Positions 5,401 to 6,945 of a DNA stretch of 6,945 nt are shown here, one piece after another. The notes under the pieces were generated by a model that ran no database searches, was not told where the DNA came from, and saw only the letters and a program-made list of their open reading frames with translations. The translations under genes were made by a program, and so were the position numbers. Origin of the DNA: Phycisphaerales bacterium (lineage in GTDB: Bacteria; Planctomycetota; Phycisphaerae; Sedimentisphaerales; Anaerohalosphaeraceae); assembly GCA_003152975.1 (NCBI GenBank), contig PMBP01000527.1, positions 1-6,945 on the forward strand, read 5' to 3'. The number at the start of each line of letters is the position of its first letter. Positions within the stretch are counted from its first letter, which is position 1.

Positions 5401-6812
5401 CGGAAAATTCCGAGCTGCGGATAACCCTCCGTGCCACGGATCCTGACGGCGACCGATTGACCTATTCGGCCTCTCCCCTTCCGCGGCGGGCATCGTTGAC
5501 GGGGAATTCGTTTGTGTGGGTACCGGACTACGATCAGGCTGGAAGCTACACGATCACCTTTTCGGCCAAGGATGCCGAATTCGAAGACACCGAAACGATT
5601 ACGGTCCTCGTAACCAACACTAACCGCGCGCCTGTTCTTCAGCCGATCGGGCCCAGAACCCTCGACGAGAATCAACCGCTGGAGTTTACGGTAACGGCAA
5701 CCGATCCGGACGGGGACACGGTGCATCTTTCGGCGCTGAATCTGCCAACAGGGGCTTCATTTGTAGATAGGATCTTCCGCTGGACGCCAGGGTACGATCA
5801 GGCGGGGAACTACGCCGTGAGCATCACGGCCTCCGATGGACAAACCGCCAATTCGCAGGCCGTAGAGATCGTAACGATCACGGTCCGAAATGTGAACCGG
5901 GCACCTTCGGCCGAGGCCGGGATCGATCAGATCGTGACCGACTTGGACAGCAACGGCGGCGAGCCGATTTCGCTGGGTGGAACGGGGACGGATCCAGACG
6001 GCGATGTTCTGTCGTATTCGTGGATGGACAATCTCGGCGATACGATTCCGGCAGGGGCGACGCCGTCGGCCGCGCTGCGGGTCGGAGTCCATTCGATCAC
6101 TTTGACGGTTCGAGACAGCGGCGGACTGACTTCCAGCGATACGCTGACTGTAACGGTGAAGGAAGACCCCAAGCTCCCGCAGTCCCCGGTGCTGGCGCCG
6201 ATCGGCAACAAGACGGTGGCGGAAAACCAGACGCTGTCGTTTACGGTGCAGGCTACGGACGCCGACGGCGACGCGATCGTGTACTCGGCCCAGGGACTTC
6301 CGCCCACGGCAACATTCGATCCGCAAACCGGGCAGTTTGTCTGGCAACCGTGGTACGAGGACGCCGGGACGGTGCCGATCACCTTTGTTGCCGAAGCAGG
6401 CGGACCACAGGACACCGAGACGATTGCCGTAACAGTAGAGGACACGCCGCTGTCCAGTTGGTACAACCGCTGGCTCCAGCGGCAAGGGATCATTCTTGGC
6501 GATCAGGCGGGACGGCAGCTCTTTGGCGAACTGACGGATGTGACGGTCAGCGAGGGGCAACGAATCCTGCTGATCCTGGGACCGGCAGACCGCTTGGTCC
6601 GGTTTTCCGCCGATCTATTGCCGCGCGGGGCATCCATCATTGGCAATACCTTCGTTTGGCCGACGGAATACGACCAGGCAGGGACTTATACCATCGCATT
6701 CAGCGCCGATTGCGGCAAGATCCATCAATCTCGGACGATCCGGATTACGGTAACGAATGTTCCGTTATCGGACCCGGGCCGGCGATGGCTGGATCGGCTG
6801 GACAAACCGTAG
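2484..6812 (+). CDS. Large secreted modular protein: SBBP-type beta-propeller, CARDB and Ig-like repeats
   Basis: A 1442-residue exported protein. Residues 1-21 form a signal peptide (MKRVRG, hydrophobic core VLILCVGLLA, cleavage probably after TMA at 21). Residues 27-446 are seven SBBP-like propeller repeats. About 452-955 are four CARDB-like domains. About 961-1426 are five Ig-like modules (He_PIG/cadherin-like and one PKD-like), four of them with a DPDGD or DADGD calcium-binding-type motif. Residues 1427-1442 are a short tail, PLSDPGRRWLDRLDKP. These families are extracellular scaffolds, adhesins or carriers of catalytic modules; no enzyme domain is visible here. There is no lipobox: C11 is preceded by LIL, not a small residue. 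There is also no LPXTG, PEP-CTERM, dockerin or C-terminal hydrophobic anchor, so the mode of retention, if any, is unknown. The gene appears to have its own promoter (sigma-54 match at 2325) and is followed after 16 nt by another start codon. A role in adhesion, biofilm or extracellular structure is inference only. Confidence 0.9.
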   Translation: MKRVRGVLILCVGLLASITMAEIEPMWMDYLGGTDYDYGSGVAVDSAGRSYITGDTRNTHNFVGAINQNHGGRDAFVSCVDSAGKILWMAYVGGSGNDNGTKIVVDSAGVIYLCGFTASLDLQNATNAYRGGSSDAFVAAINGDGTIRWSCYLGGEKTDRANDIAVDPLSGDLIVAGYTESWQFSAAVNSYNGGAFDGFVARVSKDGLLKESRYFGGAYSDSCEAVAVNSAGTIFLAGTTYLSDLPGALNTRMGGDDAFVASMSADGQLRWSRYFGGSGGDRGYDLAIDSTGRILMTGYTESKDIPGAINNSGGLSDAFVVCCNDDGSQKFALYIGGSQNDRAYGIAVDRYSNIVITGSTNSTDLPVPGNGAMSGQNAFLAVLNDEGTLVMTGYLGGSLEDIGLDAAMNANDDIMITGSTNSYLFAGALNTFYGGSRDSFLAKLPAIDLAYADLLVNITADSVTAEQGKTASVPIRIDNAGRADATAYGPGFFTTALKLADVQDADWAKAKTVGTFKLASLAKGDSLATTIEFAAPTKLGQYYLRAQTDIEDTVPEQHEQNNGSRVIVLDVTEPPKKPDLTIQKGTTSYTADPGQTLTVKVTVENSGQAEAISSGGRQFLTSLLLSEDPNDWSAATEPVEPYPLAVLGIAGIDDIDFQITAPEQPGIYYLRAQTDSSFLIEESDETNNAGSMITLTIRTPKALPDLTIPGDGAIPLLYAPGEQVQFLFDSQNLADANAVLPDTSGILTTLYLANHPGVNWDQVTHVVGQTRIGELRGGQIRYRDSIEFTVPAQPGQYRLRAKIDSDNRVAESNESNNWGPMITLQVDAAHLFADLLAVFPDSNDITVRPGQAFEVPVEIQNRGSASAIPQGVNYFDTGIVLSTNPAADWDSLPSVGTQRMYFLDPLERRKVSVALTAPEAEGTYWLRARTDVNGAVVEGNEDNWSSAVRLIVNGQQVVNHPPHLDPIGDRPVAENSELRITLRATDPDGDRLTYSASPLPRRASLTGNSFVWVPDYDQAGSYTITFSAKDAEFEDTETITVLVTNTNRAPVLQPIGPRTLDENQPLEFTVTATDPDGDTVHLSALNLPTGASFVDRIFRWTPGYDQAGNYAVSITASDGQTANSQAVEIVTITVRNVNRAPSAEAGIDQIVTDLDSNGGEPISLGGTGTDPDGDVLSYSWMDNLGDTIPAGATPSAALRVGVHSITLTVRDSGGLTSSDTLTVTVKEDPKLPQSPVLAPIGNKTVAENQTLSFTVQATDADGDAIVYSAQGLPPTATFDPQTGQFVWQPWYEDAGTVPITFVAEAGGPQDTETIAVTVEDTPLSSWYNRWLQRQGIILGDQAGRQLFGELTDVTVSEGQRILLILGPADRLVRFSADLLPRGASIIGNTFVWPTEYDQAGTYTIAFSADCGKIHQSRTIRITVTNVPLSDPGRRWLDRLDKP
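2562..3815 (+). repeat. Seven tandem SBBP-type propeller repeats
   Basis: Seven units of about 60 codons start at residues 27, 88, 149, 211, 271, 331 and 391. Each follows the pattern WxxY(L/F/V/I)GG, about 8 residues, (I/V)AVDsxG, (Y/I)(I/L)xGxT, a linker, GGxxDAFVAxxxxDG. This is the SBBP (beta-propeller) repeat signature. The leading W is kept in units 1, 2, 3 and 5 and replaced by E, F or M in units 4, 6 and 7; unit 6 also reads SGQNAF in place of GGxxDAF. Seven copies match a closed seven-bladed ring. The copies are well diverged at DNA level, so this is an old array and not a recent amplification. Confidence 0.85.
3837..5348 (+). repeat. Four tandem CARDB-like domains
   Basis: Domains run at about residues 452-573, 578-699, 703-831 and 833-955. 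Each opens with a (P/A)DL(L/T) strand, has a (P/A)G(Q/E)..(V/F) segment followed by an N.G or related turn, then AP.xxGxYxLRAxTD, and closes with an N..N(N/W) turn before the last strand. The first two share YYLRAQTD exactly. CARDB (cell-adhesion-related domain in bacteria) is an Ig-like fold common in secreted proteins. In the fourth copy the closing NN is changed to DNW and the linker is shorter. The third is the most divergent in its first half (LFDSQNLADANA). Confidence 0.75.
5364..6761 (+). repeat. Five Ig-like modules (four He_PIG/cadherin-like, one PKD-like)
   Basis: Modules lie at about residues 961-1047, 1048-1138, 1139-1230 (PKD-like, with AGIDQIVTD...GTDPDGD...YSW...GVHSITLTV), 1235-1320 and about 1340-1426. 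The He_PIG copies share P.L.PIG....EN..L.....ATDPDGD at the front and (F/R)(V/R)W.P.Y(D/E)(Q/D)AG at the back. Acidic motifs sit at D986-D990, D1074-D1078, D1170-D1174 and D1259-D1263 and are of the type that binds calcium in cadherin-like folds. The last module lacks this motif. Modules of this kind normally act as spacers or adhesive stalks outside the cell. Confidence 0.8.
6447..6485 (+). repeat. Internal copy of the C-terminal tail motif
   Basis: Residues 1322-1334, PLSSWYNRWLQRQ, follow the fourth Ig-like module. They resemble the true C-terminus, PLSDPGRRWLDRL, which follows the fifth module: 7 of 13 positions are identical, including PLS and RWL.R. The motif is not part of the other module junctions, which use N.NRAP or similar linkers. 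Confidence 0.6.
6762..6809 (+). repeat. Terminal copy of the PLSxxxxRWLxR tail
   Basis: Residues 1427-1442, PLSDPGRRWLDRLDKP, form the extreme C-terminus. The tail is short, basic and contains a tryptophan, and it is unlike known sorting signals that I can recall. It pairs with the internal copy at 6447-6485. Confidence 0.6.
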
Positions 6813-6828
6813 GAATGGAGACAGGATC

Positions 6829-6945
6829 ATGGCAAACAGCCCATGGCATAGGAAACGGCAAACGGCTTTCCACATATTGGAATGGAATGATGAGAGATTC
6901 TCGGACCTTGCGACAGCCGGGGTTGTTGTCGGAGGGGGGTTCGTA
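6829..6945 (+). CDS. Start of an unrecognised gene, cut by the window end
   Basis: An ATG at 6829 opens a frame of 39 codons with no stop before the window ends. It is preceded by GGAG (6817-6820) at eight bases and lies 16 bases after the stop of the large secreted-protein gene, so co-transcription is likely. The N-terminus reads MANSPWHRKRQTAFHILEW and continues to ATAGVVVGGGFV. The basic stretch HRKRQ is not followed directly by a hydrophobic core, so it is not an obvious signal peptide, although VVVGGGFV at the edge could begin a hydrophobic segment. I do not recognise a family. The short length visible means the reading frame itself is supported mainly by the ribosome-binding site and position. 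Confidence 0.5.
   Translation, partial: MANSPWHRKRQTAFHILEWNDERFSDLATAGVVVGGGFV

Noticed and set aside
5757..6560. Long minus-strand open frames opposite the large gene and the symporter (also 5124-5726, 418-1215, 1456-2058, 1608-2210)
   Set aside because: They mirror strongly coding + strand DNA, are rich in R, P, H and G without recognisable domains, and lack convincing ribosome-binding sites.
6762..6812. Known C-terminal sorting signal (LPXTG, PEP-CTERM, dockerin, type IX tail)
   Set aside because: The tail has no such motif, no hydrophobic helix and no paired calcium-binding loops.
6868..6882. Small dyad TTCCA-N5-TGGAA
   Set aside because: Five-base arms within the start of a probable coding region; expected by chance.
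1..6945. CRISPR arrays, tRNA or rRNA genes, insertion sequences, defence systems
   Set aside because: No regularly spaced direct repeats, cloverleaf-like sequence, transposase motifs or terminal inverted repeats were seen on either strand.

Overview
The window looks like chromosomal DNA from a moderately GC-rich, Gram-negative-type bacterium. A planctomycete (PVC group) is my best guess. The grounds are the large secreted protein built from a propeller, CARDB and Ig-like repeats, the TTG start, and a T-rich heptad-repeat spacer between genes. This assignment is inference only; there is no rRNA or marker gene to fix it. All supported genes are on the + strand.

Left part (1-2199): the window opens inside the 3' end of an amidohydrolase of the N-acetylglucosamine-6-phosphate deacetylase (NagA) type. 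A short T-rich repeat array follows, then a complete sodium:solute symporter (SSS family) gene that most likely starts at a TTG codon. The 63-nt gap suggests one operon, in which the symporter would import a (possibly amino-sugar-related) substrate and the amidohydrolase would act on it after phosphorylation. The substrate link is an inference from proximity.

Middle (2200-2483): a 284-nt spacer, AT-rich at first and then strikingly G-rich. It holds a well-spaced match to a sigma-54 (-24/-12) promoter, a 21-bp dyad about 100 bp upstream of the predicted start that could bind an activator, a perfect hairpin just before the ribosome-binding region, and two Shine-Dalgarno/ATG pairs embedded in G-tracts. 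Together these suggest that the next gene is an independently controlled unit.

Right part (2484-6812): one gene for a 1442-residue secreted protein. In order it has a signal peptide, a seven-repeat SBBP-type beta-propeller, four CARDB-like domains, and five cadherin/He_PIG/PKD-type Ig-like modules. It ends in a short basic/aromatic tail whose motif also occurs once internally. No catalytic domain and no standard surface anchor (LPXTG, PEP-CTERM, dockerin) is visible; an extracellular adhesive or scaffolding role is plausible but unproven. Sixteen bases after its stop a further gene begins (6829) and runs off the window; it is probably co-transcribed and its function is not recognisable from 39 codons.
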